Shown one piece after another: positions 31,738-43,317 of a DNA stretch of 64,000 nt. The DNA lies in the NCBI GenBank assembly GCA_015501595.1, contig JADNRX010000023.1, forward strand, positions 1 to 64,000, written 5' to 3'. The position numbers and the translations under genes are program-made. The stretch is from Hymenopellis radicata. Lineage: Eukaryota; Basidiomycota; Agaricomycetes; Agaricales; Physalacriaceae. Position 1 is the first letter of the stretch. The number at the start of each line of letters is the position of its first letter. The notes beneath the pieces were generated by a model. The model was given only the letters and a program-made list of their open reading frames with translations, was not told the origin of the DNA and did no database searches.

Positions 31738-33351
31738 TTACTTGAGCGTGTAAAACTTGACACTCTTGACTTCCCAATCTGTCAGATTCGCATCAATCAG
31801 CAACCGGTGCACTCCTAAAAGCGAAGGGACTCACAGGCCTCGTGGAACGACGAACCGCTTGCCCGGACGAACGACTCGCAGTCAGAAAAGCCCGTGCGGG
31901 TCGCACAGCTCTCCTCTTGTCCAGGCTTATCAGTCGAGGACCAAGCACTGCCCGCCCAATCACCTATGGATCGTTTAGTGGGACAAGGAAAGGATAACGT
32001 CGTGTAACAATTACCGCATAACGTCGTATCAAAAATGAACGTGTTGTCGTAAAAGTATTTTGAAGGATTGCAGCCTGACGATGGCCAATTCGCCATCGGT
32101 TCGCCCCAAGTGGCAGGCACTGGAGTCTCTGCCGTGACGTCTGCTGGAACTGATCCCGTTGCCCAAAAGTATACCGAAATTCCAGTATCGTCCCATTTCA
32201 CTGGCGCGGATGTGAATAGATCACCTACGCGACGAAATTTGAAAAACGTACGGGCATAGACACCGCCACCATTATTGTTGAAGGCTCTCCCGAAAGAGAC
32301 GTCCGAGTTAGATTGTATGCCGCATCCTTGATTGCCAGTTTCGTACGCAGCGCAGTTGGTCCCGCCAATAACTGTGCCAGTAATCCCAAGGACCGTTTCA
32401 TCATCCGTGGATATGGTGCATCCGGTATCCGTGTGAACAGTGGCTTGGTTGTTGGTATAATTGTTCACGCCCTCTATTATGTCTATTTCGCCTCCGATTG
32501 GCCAGTTCGGTCCATTTGACCACCAAGCCCTTTGAGACTGTGAGAACTCGTCACACGAGAGGAGAAGAAACGCACGGCCAAGTACCGCATCCTGTGGGCA
32601 TATGTACCGAGTCCATTATAGCAAGTGTGCCTGTGTTATATGAACTCTCCGTGGTAATGCGTATACTTTTCCGGTTTGCGGAGACAATGTCGGTCGTTTC
32701 GACGCGCATTATGGCGTTCCCGTCAGAATTGACCTCTAAAAGACCGTTCGATCGCTAAGACGGTAATGAGCGCTGGCCGAAGACCGGTGTTGCCGTAACG
32801 TACCCCAGTGCTTTCATCAACATAGTCGACGATACCTTGAAAGCCCTTGTAAGACCATATTATGCATTAGCAGTGTATAGCACACGGACCATGAGTGGGA
32901 TCGGAAGTCGTCCAGAAGGACCAGCCATCAAAGAAGTCATTGCCAGTCTATAATGAAGATAGGTGGAGTTAGGGTTAGCATTTGGAGATGACACGTACAT
33001 GGGTCTCCACCAACGACCAAGGAGACGCGGACGTCGACCCGGTCGGCGCGGCGCTCGTTCCGGTCGCTGTTCGCGTACTACTCGCACTGGGACCCAAGCC
33101 CGAATGACCATTCCCATCGCCTGAATCAGAGCCCGAGCCTGAAAGGCCCTTGTTCGACGACAGTGTGCAGTACGTTAGGTGCGCCTGTTCACTCCGTTGA
33201 GTGACCAGCACAGGCCCGAACGCCATGCGGAGGTCTCGGCAATGGACTTTGTATGGCGTTTGGCGACATTGTGTATTCGTGAGACGAATGAGGCGGATAC
33301 CACTGAAGACCAGAGGAGCAGGAGACACAAGGGGAGGCAAGAGGGCCGCAT
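31738..33351 (-). CDS. Secreted GH16 endo-1,3(4)-beta-glucanase
   Basis: Glycoside hydrolase family 16 enzyme acting on beta-1,3(4)-glucans, presumably in cell-wall remodelling. ATG 33351 starts a signal peptide (MRPSCLPLCLLLLWSSVVSA). Next comes a Ser/Thr/Gly-rich linker (near 33030-33140), then the GH16 domain: ETH / TGNDFFDGWSFW, GFQGIVDYVDE, RSIRITTESSYNTG-like strand, the catalytic region AWWSNGPNWPIGGEIDIIEG (both Glu present), QATVHTDTGC, SSGCNPSKYFYDNTFIFDTT, CGDWAGSAW, and after a last intron YWEVKSVKFYTLK at the end. Introns are short GT-AG. A one-base frame break lies near 33240 between HTKSIA and RDLRMAFGPVL, so the presequence and linker are in different frames as given. Confidence 0.87.
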
Positions 33352-33942
33352 GGGTGGGACAATGAGAGAGTGGTGGCGCGAAATGGGGTGCCACTGGATT
33401 TGGTCGGGTAAAGAAAGAGACGCGCCCTGCGGAATAAGTAATAGGTGGTCGTGGTCGTCGAGAAAAGAAAGAAAGGACAGAAAACGGTCGGCCGTCTGAT
33501 TGTAGAGTTACGGATGGGCTTATGTTCCGTGTTGCACGCGGTTAACGCTCCTCCGTTTAGATCTGGGCGCGATTATTGACTTGGCTGTCGTGCAAGCTCG
33601 TGTAGGACGCACCTTTGCCTGCAAATAATCAACCCACAATCAAGCGTTAACGACCGGAACTAAAAGAGAATTGTCTTTTTGTTCTTTCTTACCCGATCAA
33701 TCGCTGATCTCAATATCATGGTATGCAAACAAAAACATGCATATGGTCATGGTAACAGATTCATAGAGAATGCAAATAGTATGTATGCACAAAGTAACAA
33801 TAACAGCACGAACATCATCATATAAGATTAGAGAAACAAAACAGAAACGAAATCAACGTCCAAGTGCCAGCCCGTACAGAGGGAATAAATGTTGCACTCC
33901 AAGAGAGAACCACGAATAAGCGAGACGACCGTCAAGTCAGAC
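33352..33942. other. Intergenic stretch between GH16 and VAC8
   Basis: Holds the GH16 promoter and the VAC8 3' region, including an A-rich tract near 33720-33850. No gene or repeat is recognised. Confidence 0.5.
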
Positions 33943-36241
33943 CTAACGATGGGAGCCAGGCGCAAATGCCTCCCGTACGCTTCGCCTCAGCTCATCGTCT
34001 CGAGAGCTGTTAACCGATGACCCAGGCTGCATGTGAGATGCCGCCACGCTCGACGATATCATTCCTTCGTCTCCATCTACAAACTCCACGATTCGCCGCG
34101 ACAAGAGCTGGATCTCCCCTTGGCCATCGCCCGTATCAGTCTCGTCATCGTACATCTGGTTATGCGAATGTCTAGAATCCACAGATTCTGACGGCGAAGA
34201 CGCTCCAGAGTTGGCAAGATTACGAATGTTAGGTAATAGCAGAGTCGAGTTCTTGATGTTGCTGATCAGTTGCGGATCGCCCGATTCCAAGAGTTGTACG
34301 ATGGTCCAGACGGCAATGTGCTGGAACGTGGCGTCGGGACTCGTCAAGAATCGATACAGGTACTGGTGCATGCCGCCCTCAGGCGTATCCCAGACATCGT
34401 TGAAGGCAGAGTAGTCATCCTGTTCCGAGCGACCATCTAGATGAAGGTTAGAGATGACAGAAAAACCGAGTGACGAAAGGCGTACCCTTTGAAGACAAGT
34501 TGCCAAGTGCAGCAGCGCTGTTACCTTGCACTTCCGAGCTCTGAGAGTTCGTCAACGGTATTAAGACTTCGCATATGCCCATTTCCAGTAATTTGCCCTT
34601 CAATTCATCTTGTGGACCGTGAGCAGGAAACAAGTAATGGAACAAAGAGACGCACCACTCAGAGCCAGTACAGCAACGCACGCAGTCATCTCGCTCTGGA
34701 CATTCATAGGAACTTGCAGAACAAGATCCTTGATTGACTGAATTGCACCAGCTTTCACTATGGCCGTCTTGTTCTTCTCCGAGCTAGCAGCCAAGTTACG
34801 AAGAGTGGAAATAGCATGACACTGAACTTCTTCGTTATCTTTGAATGACAGCAAGCCAATCAGAGGTTGCAAGAAGCCAGATTCGATGATGGGAGACTCG
34901 TTCAGAGGATGGATAGAGACGTTCCGCACACAGGCCGCAGATGATAATATCAAGGGGAGATATGTCGATTGGAGAAGACGAAGCAACGAAGCCAAGCCAT
35001 CCGATTTGACGATTTCCAGCTGGTATTTCTCTGTTTTAATGTCAGTATCACCTGGACGTCCCCTACTGAAGTAACATACCATCGCTCGCAAGGTTCCGAA
35101 GGGCGAGTGCCGCTTGACATTGAACTTTGAGACTGGGACTATCCATCAGCTGCACCAAGCTAGCGACAAGCTTTGGTTCACTCTGCGCTAGCTTCTTGCG
35201 GTTAGCACCTAAGGCAGAAAAAAATTGGTTTAGGAGTATTGGCACTCTAGGTTGAAGAACTCACCATCCACAGCGATGTTACTGAGAGCGGTGGTGCAAT
35301 AGTACTGGACGTCTGTATCCTGTGAGTTCAGCAGACTCACAAGAACTGGTATTGCACCAGCGTTTACGAGTTGTTGTCGATTCTCGTCTACGGAAGTTTT
35401 AGAAAAGTCGATGGGCGTAAAAGAAGCAAGCAGCGTACCAGAGTGGGTCATATTTAGCAATGCTCCCGTCGCATTGCGTTGAACTCGCATATCTTTCGAC
35501 CGAGCAAGCCGTGTCAAGGGAACGAGAGCACCAGACTTTGCAATCTTTGTCTTGTTGTCGTCTAGTGCTTGTGAGCAAAGACAGGGGCGACAACGAGATC
35601 CCACTGACCATGAGTGGCCAAGTTCGTAACACACCCAACAGCATTGCATTGGACTTCGACGTTGGGGCTTAACATCTGTCGAATCAAGGGTTCCAGACCG
35701 CCGAGTTTAACGATGAGGAGTTTGTTATCAGCTTGAAGACTATGAGAACAACGGCGACTACGATGAAGGGAATAACTTACTGTTGACTGCAAGGTTCCCA
35801 AGTGCCGCACTGGCTGCGCGTTGCACCTCAGTGTCCAGACTACTGAGGAGGAACAAAATGGGGTCCAATGTATCGCGCCCAACCGGTCGAACTTCTTTCT
35901 CTGTAATTTCAGCAAAAGCCAAGGCTGCACTGCGTTGGAGATCGACATTGTCGGAAAATGAAAGTGTAGTCAATGCATTGAGCGGGGAGCCGGAGAAGAA
36001 GTTTGTGGTTGTTCGGTCTATAATTTTCGATTGGTCCGTGGCTTTTTTGAAACAAGTGGACTACGCACTCTCGAGGTACTGAAGGAGGTCGGCGACAGCC
36101 TCTCTTTCGTTTTCCAGCAGCAAAGGCTCGTATGCCTGCGACTTTCTAGACGAAACTGTGCGGAACGGTCAGTTGGCATGGGTCCCAAGAGCAACGAGGA
36201 CAACGCTCACAGCAGTCACAGCAGCTAGCGACGTTGCCCAT
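33943..36241 (-). CDS. VAC8: VAC8, vacuolar armadillo-repeat protein
   Basis: Lipid-anchored armadillo protein of the vacuole membrane, needed for vacuole inheritance, fusion and nucleus-vacuole contacts. ATG 36241 gives [14 protein letters not shown]: Gly2 for myristoylation and a cluster of cysteines for palmitoylation, as in yeast Vac8. A 40-bp intron (36156-36195) leads to [20 protein letters not shown]. About eleven ARM repeats follow, with [71 protein letters not shown] and [20 protein letters not shown]. The last part, [19 protein letters not shown], precedes a disordered acidic and Ser-rich tail ending EAFAPGSHR. The many short introns keep the frame. The gene diverges from CCA1 over about 170 bp. 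Confidence 0.95.
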
Positions 36242-36412
36242 AGCGACGAGGTCGAGGTATGCTGGACGAAGAGGATAAGGACGTAGGTCGAGAAGGGCGA
36301 AGGACGGCGAATAGTGCTGGGCGCTGGAGGCACAAAATTGCGCACGGCAACTGCCGGGTGCCAGGGGCGTTACAAATCAACATCCGTCACCATCCTTACT
36401 CGCGTGTCGCGT
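36242..36412. promoter_or_regulatory. Shared promoter region between VAC8 and CCA1
   Basis: The 171 bp between the VAC8 start (36241) and the first plausible CCA1 start (36413) must contain both promoters. No individual site could be assigned. Confidence 0.5.
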
Positions 36413-38548
36413 ATGACTCTGATCCCTCAGCGGCTGGCTTTTTGCTCGAAACTCTTGTCCAGAACGCGTTCTTACTCCTCTAAGCGGATGGCCCCTCTAC
36501 ACGCTATGCTTCCCGTTCGCGTCGAGCTACCCGCTACGCTCGCCGTTCAGCTAACTGAGACCGAAGACCAACTCTGCACCTTGCTTGACGAGTGTACCAC
36601 TTATCTGAGGAATGAGAAGGGCATAAACACTTCTTGTCGAATCGCTGGTGGTTGGGTCCGAGACAAAGTTCGTTTTTCTTCAGCCGCAGTGAACTCTACA
36701 CCAATCGTGATCAATCTTAGTTACTTGGCTCTCAGTGCAACGACATAGATATTGCACTGGAAGATATCATGGGGTACCCGTTTGCTGAGCACTTGGCCGA
36801 GTTTGCTGCCTCCCGAGGCATTGCGACAGGGAGTATCAGTAAAATTGAACAGAATCCAGACCAATCGAAGCATCTTGAAACCGCCACATTCAAGATCCTC
36901 GGCTTGGAATTGGACTTGGTCAATCTCCGAAGCGAAGAGTACGCAGACAGCAGTCGGATACCTACCGAAGTGGTATGCGGCGCACACGAGTGTCTACTCC
37001 AATTGACTCATTGTGACTTGAAGACTTTCGGTACTCCCCTTCAAGACGCTCTACGACGTGATACCACCATCAATGCGTTGTTTTACAACGTACACTCGCG
37101 CAGTGTTGAAGACTGCACTGAAAAGGTATGTCTCTTTATTTCTAGATGTCGCAATATCCTTAGCCGATATAGGGCCTCGATGACTTGCGACAAGGCACGA
37201 TTCGGACGCCTCTTTCGCCCCAAGAAACGTTTCTTGACGATCCCCTTCGAGCGCTTCGTTGTATCAGGTTCGCCAGCCGATATGGCTTTGAAATGGTGCC
37301 GGAATTACAGGCGTCCTTGAAGCAGCCCGACATACAGGTTAATACTTTATCAAGGTATAAAGACTACTTTAACCAAATTCCAGGAAGCCCTTGTATCAAA
37401 AGTATCGCGAGAGCGCGTAGGAGACGAGATTTCTAAAATGATGAAAGGTAAGTGCTCTTTTCCCCTTCTCAGTCGCGAATTTCACGTCTACTCAGGTCGT
37501 AGCCCACTTCAATCACTCGCCACGATAATCGATGCTCAACTGTACGATACCATATTTTGTGTCCTTCCGGCGGAAATCAAGAGTACCCTTTCTGCGCCTA
37601 TCTGCGCGCCAGCCACAGCGCTGTCATATGCCGCTCTCCTACAGGCGGTCTTGGAGCCCGATTCGTCGTTCTCTCTCCCACCTATCCCTCCTCGACTTCT
37701 GTCGGTCTTTCACGATGATCCCACCTGCAAGAGTCGATTATTCCTGGCAGCGGTTCTTTCGCCATTTCTGGACATTACATATGTGGATAGAAAAAAGAAG
37801 ACGTTCCCAGCCGTTGCCGCTGCTATTCGAGAGTCACTAAAATTGGGAGCACAATACCATTTCCTTGATGGCATACCTGCACTCTTCGTGGCTACCGATC
37901 TTCTTAAATCATCGGAGCTACTTAGTGGAGAAAGATTTGTTGGAAAATCTGAACGCGTCGCCATCGGTAAATTAGACGTTATTGACTTGCCACTTCTAAC
38001 GATATCGACAGGTATGCTTCTCCGAGAAAAGTCGGTTCACAACCCCATCACTGGATCGCACTGGACGAGTTCGCTCCTGTTCTCTATGCTGCGAGAACTA
38101 AGTCCGCTATACAATCCTGTATCCGACGAATTTGACGGTAATAATCTTCAGTACTGTCTTCTCAATGATAAGTCTCACTCATAAAATTCAGCCGAGGAAG
38201 CCGCAAGAATAATCCAGTGTTACTCTGTTTTCGTGGCCAGGGTGGAGGAGTTGAATATGGTTAATGTTGTCGATGCGAAACCTCTGTTGGATGTGAGTCG
38301 AACGGCTGTTGCGTCCTCAAAGCACGCTCATCGATTTTCAGGGGCGCGAAGTGGTTAACCTCTTAAATGCGAAACCTGGTCCTTGGACAGGCCGAGTTCT
38401 GAATCAAGTTCTGGAATGGCAGTTCGAGAATCCAGATGGAACCAAAGATGCCTGCTCACAATGGTTGATCGATGCTCATGCCGCTGGGACTGTTCAAGTA
38501 GAGACTGTGAACTCAGAACCAGCTCGCAAGAAACCGCGCACGAAATAA
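36413..38548 (+). CDS. CCA1: CCA1, CCA-adding tRNA nucleotidyltransferase
   Basis: Adds or repairs the 3' CCA of tRNAs in cytosol, nucleus and mitochondria. Class II nucleotidyltransferase motifs: IAGGWVRDK, metal-binding NDIDIALEDIMG, RRDTTINALFYNV, the tRNA-head region DDPLRALRCIRFASRYGFEM, and SRERVGDEISKMMKG. The helical body and tail end with ARKKPRTK, a nuclear-type basic end. Two in-frame starts are present. ATG 36413 gives an Arg/Ser-rich mitochondrial presequence (RLAFCSKLLSRTRSYSSKR), and ATG 36488 starts directly before the enzyme. This matches the known dual targeting of yeast Cca1 from alternative starts. Introns such as 36669-36720 are short GT-AG. Confidence 0.94.
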
Positions 38549-38648
38549 TTGTGGTATTGACACGAGAGTGGTACATACATCTCATAGTACACAAGGCAAA
38601 ATACAAGTACAACAATGGAGTGCATGCAATAATCTAGGGGTTATCTCG

Positions 38649-39907
38649 TTACAACGTCTCAGACTTTGGCGAAGGGACATGCGTGTAGGGGAAGGGGAAA
38701 GCAGGTTCGGGAGCGACTTGGTCGAACTCAGATGGATAGCCGTACGAAGATGGAGTGTCCTGAGCCCAACCGTTGTAAGTGGTATAACCACCTTCGTAGT
38801 AGTACCCATCGGTGGTGAACGTTTGGGCAGAGTAGCTCGCCTGCGGAGCATGCACAACGTCGAACGCTTCGTATGAATATGAGGGGGTCTCGACAGCAGG
38901 TGGTTGGATGAAGTCTCCACTGGGCATATACCAGACGTAGGAAGCGTCGCTCGTTTCCTGGTTGAAGTACATCTGCGAGAGCAGGGGATCAAAGCCGGTC
39001 ATCATCATCGGGGCGTGCTGTGTGAAAGCATGCTGAAGTTCAAGTCAGTCACTCAACGCGTTACATTGTTGAAGAAACTTACCTCAACCGACAACGCCGA
39101 CGCATTAAGATCCAAAGGCGGGATGTGCTCGGTAGCGATGTATGCATCTGGGGAGCTGACGAACTGTGGCTCTTGGACAGGTGGAGAAGCCATAGGCGGT
39201 GGAGGAGTGGAGGAGTCGGAGCTGGGAGTCGAGCGTCGAAGCTCATAGCGGACGGGAGTCAATGGTCGAGGGATGGGTGATTGATAACACCCATCTAGAC
39301 TGCGAGCCGCGCCCTCCAATTCATCGCCGTGAGCGCCGTGCATGACCATAGCGGCCAAAAGCTGGCATCGGGCCTCTTCCGCCTCCGAACCCTTCTTAGC
39401 CTTTTTGTGTTGCGCCTTCCCGGCACGGCTGGCGGGGGCATACTTGTAGTCCGGATACTTCATCATATGCCGCTCCTTCTCTAGCTTGGCCAAGTGCTTG
39501 TAGTGCTCCTGCTGCTCAGCAGGGAGCGCCTTCCACCTGACGCCGCATATCCGGCTGATTTCCCGATGATCCCGCTCGACGCTGGTGGCCTTCTGTTCTT
39601 TCCAGAAGTGGGACCGGAAGATCATGAATGCATTGGGAGGACGAGGGATGTGAGGGCCGGTATTTTTGGAGCGGCGACGCGACGGTCCACCCGAGTAGGA
39701 TGATGAAGAGGACGCCGGTGATGGTGCTTCGTTGACTGGACTCTCGGGTATTTTGATGTCGTCGTCGTCCCATTCTGGGGCTAGATAACACCATCCAACG
39801 TCAGTGCATCATTCAAGGAATGACCAGGGGGTCGACATACCGGTATAAAGAACAGTGTTCGGCTTGGATAGACGATCAGATCGACGACCGTAAGCGTAGG
39901 GATGCAT
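38649..39907 (-). CDS. HMG-box transcription factor (MATA-HMG type)
   Basis: Sequence-specific HMG-box DNA-binding protein. ATG 39907 (MHPYAYGRRSDRLSKPNTVL) and a short intron lead to EWDDDDIKIPESPVNEAPSP, then the box: PHIPRPPNAFMIFRSHFWKE, HREISRICGVRWKALPAEQQ and HYKHLAKLEKERHMMKYPDY. This RPPNAFMIFR form belongs to the MATA-HMG/SOX-like class found in basidiomycete regulators. After it comes a Lys-rich stretch, then a long disordered part rich in Ser/Pro and, at the C-terminus, in Tyr/Thr/Gly, compatible with an activation domain. A further intron lies near 39010-39080. Neighbours give no hint of a mating-type locus. Confidence 0.88.
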
Positions 39908-40399
39908 GATGGACTATATGAAAGCTGGAGGGCGGAAAGTTGTTTGGGGGCTCAACCGACGAGGGGATGAGAATGAGGGAACCCATTTCCGAGCGCGCTT
40001 TTGAAGCCATGGACGCGAAAACGCGGTGTTTCCTAAAATGAGAGCGTAGGAAAAAACCCGTCGTGCGCAAGCACGTCGTGGCACACACGAGTTGTCAAAC
40101 CATCAAATCCAGGATCGCTTCATCGTGTTTTCCCAAAAAGTACCCCAAATCAGGTATGTCTTGTGCAGAAATGATGTCCTCGTGTTGTGTTTCCCTTGGA
40201 TGCAGTGACTCAGTTCACTTCTTATTATCACGATGCGTCTGTGAATTGATGGTCACACCATCACGCACCACTCTTTAATGTCAACATGCGTCTTCGAGTG
40301 ATAAGATAACCGTGGCCATCGATGGAGATCGGTCCGTAAAACCAGTAGTGGAGAAATCGCTGAATTGCGGTAGATGCAGTACACTGCTGATATGATATT

Positions 40400-42487
40400 T
40401 CACGAAATTTCCTCCCCCTCTTGTGCCTTGGCTTTGCGACGTTTGGAGCCAGCAATCATGTCTCTGACAATGGTGTCTACGTGAGATGCAATCGTTATGA
40501 AGGAAGAGCGGCTGACCTTTTTTAATGGCTTCCCTTCGACCAGCTTTGCGCGCTACGTTGACCGTATCAGCGCGAGCAACCTTCCCCATTTGTCTTCGCT
40601 TCAATTTCGACGGTTTTGGTAACTTGAGAATCCAGTCGGTACAGGAGAGCCCGATTGTAGGAGACATTTGCGATGCTTGACGGCGAAACGTTGAACAACA
40701 GGTGCACCGGAGAGAATACATGCTTCACTTACGACTTCAAGTAAGGACCGTCTTCGTCAGTGAAAAATGTCACCGCCTTGCCTTCCTTTCCTGCTCGACC
40801 TGTTCGACCTGGTAGAGCTAATTAGAAGGGGCTGCAACTGTATCCGATTGAAAATACCTATGCGATGAATATAACTTTGCACACTTGTAGGAAAATCATA
40901 GTTGATAACCTCCCGTACACCTTTGAAATCCATGCCTCGAGCCATAACCTCTGTCGAGACCATCACCCAGCTTTCGCCGCGACGCATACGACTGACAGCA
41001 TCTTCTCGCTCCTTGTTGGTCATTCCTGCATGTAAAGAGTCGACATTCGGAATATGGTTTAGAACGAGTTCTTGGGCTAGATCCGTTGCTCTAGGTTGTG
41101 TAGACGTGAAAATGAGGATTGGCGGATTGTATGGCTGTGCTAGATGGGTCAACAAGCTGGGAAGCTTGGACGGATCGTCCGCAACGTAGGTCAACGATTG
41201 TGCGATGAGAGGCAGCGGGGTGTCCCTGAAGAAATATGAGCGTTCAAAGCCAACGTAGTTGAGGGCAGGTAACGTACTTCATTCCGACCACGACGCGTAT
41301 TGGGTCGCGGAGCATCTCCATAGCTGTCTTTTCCGCGCCAGCTGGTAGCGTTGCACTGAAAACTGCTTTTTGGACATCACTGTGGGTGCACGCAGCGACG
41401 ATCTCCTGCACTTGGGGAAGGAACTCGGGGTCTAGCATACGATCGGCTTCATCTAAAATGAGGTGTCGGACACTGTAGATTGTTAGATAGATCACGAGAG
41501 GAAGTAAACTCTGCCCGTACTTGTTCAGCTCTAAGCCCTTCGATCGTAGTGAGGCAACTAATCGCAAGGGAGTGCTAATGATTAGATCTAAATGTGCGTC
41601 ACATAAAATGGGACACGGAGAAAGATGGAGATGCTTACCGACTTTGTCCCGTGCATGTATATCCGACAGAGTATTGGCTGTGGCCTTACTGAATAAGACG
41701 ATCCGCCATTTACGCCCTTGACAGAGTTTCAGACACTCATTATGTATCTGATGAGCCAATTCCTTCGTTGGTGCAAGTATGATGGCGCGAACGCCTACGC
41801 CCATGAGTTCGTTATCGGTGCTGGGACTTGATATGGGTGCACGGAGAGCAGATACGATGGGCAGGAGGTAAGAAAGTGTTTTGCCGGTACCAGTCGGTGA
41901 AATGGCTGCAAGGTCGCGCGACTAAATGGTTCAATTTTCTAGAATTGATACGGTGGCAACAACACACACCTCTAACAATATGGGAACTCCCTGAGACTGT
42001 ATGCCTGTTGGATACGAATAGCCGTGTTTCGATAGATTCGCCAGAAGAAGTGATGAGAGATGGTAGCGGTCCGCCAGAACTTTAAATGTATCTGCGGGTT
42101 CCGGGACATTGTTCCCTTTACAGGTGACGCGATGTCTCTGAGTAGGAACTTGTTCAGACTGTCCGGAAAACTCTATGGTTTCCTCTGGACTTCCAGAGTC
42201 ACTTTCGTCGTCAATCTTCCGTTTCTTGTAAGTAGATTGAGTCGCCAATGATTCGTTTTTTCGCTTCGGGTTTCCTCCTTCAGCATATTTAAAGAAATCC
42301 AGCTCATTCGGCATGCCAGCGCCTTCGGATTCTGATTTGACTGCATGAGACGTTTTCTAAGGTGCGTGTCAGTCCGGCCAAAGTAGAGGGGGTCTCAGTA
42401 ACATACACTAAATCGTTCGACATCAGTTTTGAATCGTTTCTTGTCAAAGTGGGCGCCGCCACGGGCCAAAAGTTGAAAAGCTTCCAT
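40400..42487 (-). CDS. ROK1: ROK1, DEAD-box RNA helicase for 18S rRNA maturation
   Basis: Nucleolar DEAD-box ATPase (DDX52 in animals) of the small-subunit processome. ATG 42487 opens [20 protein letters not shown], then [11 protein letters not shown], typical of the family N-terminus. Helicase motifs in order: Q-motif region [15 protein letters not shown], Walker [82 protein letters not shown] and [15 protein letters not shown]. The C-terminus is basic ([20 protein letters not shown]) and ends [11 protein letters not shown]. All short introns join in frame. Confidence 0.93.
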
Positions 42488-43317
42488 GAAGATGACTGCT
42501 AAAAGCAGAAATGGGAAATTTATCAAACTCGTAATCGACGATGCGTCATCAGAAAGATAAGATTACAGTCGATCACAATGTCGCGAGTGGGAATTGTAAG
42601 TTGAAGAACGTTGAGTCAATGATTGGACGACTTCCCGTAACATTTAGAAAGCTAGATTATCTTCTAAATGTCAGATGATTGGAACTCCGCAATTTAGGAA
42701 ACCAGACATGCAAACCGTAAGCCAATCTAGAAAAGATGGTAATTCGACACGATAAACCTCCTGCCGTGGCTGCCGACGTCTTAATCCTTAAGGAAATCTC
42801 GAAAACAGCTCGAAAACGACGTGTTCTTGACTCGGAGGTAGGTTGCTTGTCAAGGATGCCTTTGGCCATGAATTTGAGCTCACGGTGTGAAGGGAATGTA
42901 AGAAGTGACACACCACTGTGTGTGCCGTGCTATCGGGCACTAACGACGACATCTAGAAAGTAAGTTTTACTCTGGAAGAGGGGGTAGGGGGGTGTCTCCA
43001 GACTATAATCTGAAAGCAGCCCACCGCGATAGATTTGGCGCAGGGAAGCCTGGGACCCTGGCGCCGGGCTCGGCAGATTGCCTCTTTTGGTGTTTAGAAA
43101 ATAATCTACGTTTCTAAATGGTTACGGGAAGTCGTCCATTCATAACCCAGCTTTCGATTCTACTACAACTAATGAATAAAGATAATGATAAATGCGCATA
43201 GTGTGTCTGTTGTCTAGAGTCTATCGAATGCAGGGTCTAAAATCTACATCTCCGTGGGCAGCATGCGGGTATGAGGACGAATGTTAGGGGATAGTGTGAA
43301 TTGGGCGCAGATGTTGT
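42488..43317. other. Gene-free stretch between ROK1 and the mitochondrial carrier
   Basis: Filled mostly by the inverted-repeat element at 42624-43138. A 75-codon open frame inside that element (42736-42963) has no recognisable domain. Confidence 0.5.
42624..43138. mobile_element. 515-bp non-autonomous inverted-repeat element
   Basis: The left end TGGACGACTTCCCGTAAC (42624 on) and the right end, read on the opposite strand from 43138, TGGACGACTTCCCGTAAC are identical over the first 18 bases and remain similar for about 48 bp (CATTTAGAAA, TAGATTAT, TCTAAA). No transposase sequence is inside. No clear target duplication was found beside the ends. Confidence 0.85.

Noticed and set aside
38649..39907. 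Mating-type (MAT) locus
   Set aside because: The HMG box is of MATA-HMG type, but no pheromone receptor, pheromone precursor or homeodomain pair lies nearby.
42736..42963. A coding gene within the 515-bp inverted-repeat element
   Set aside because: 75 codons without a domain, entirely inside the element; most likely chance.
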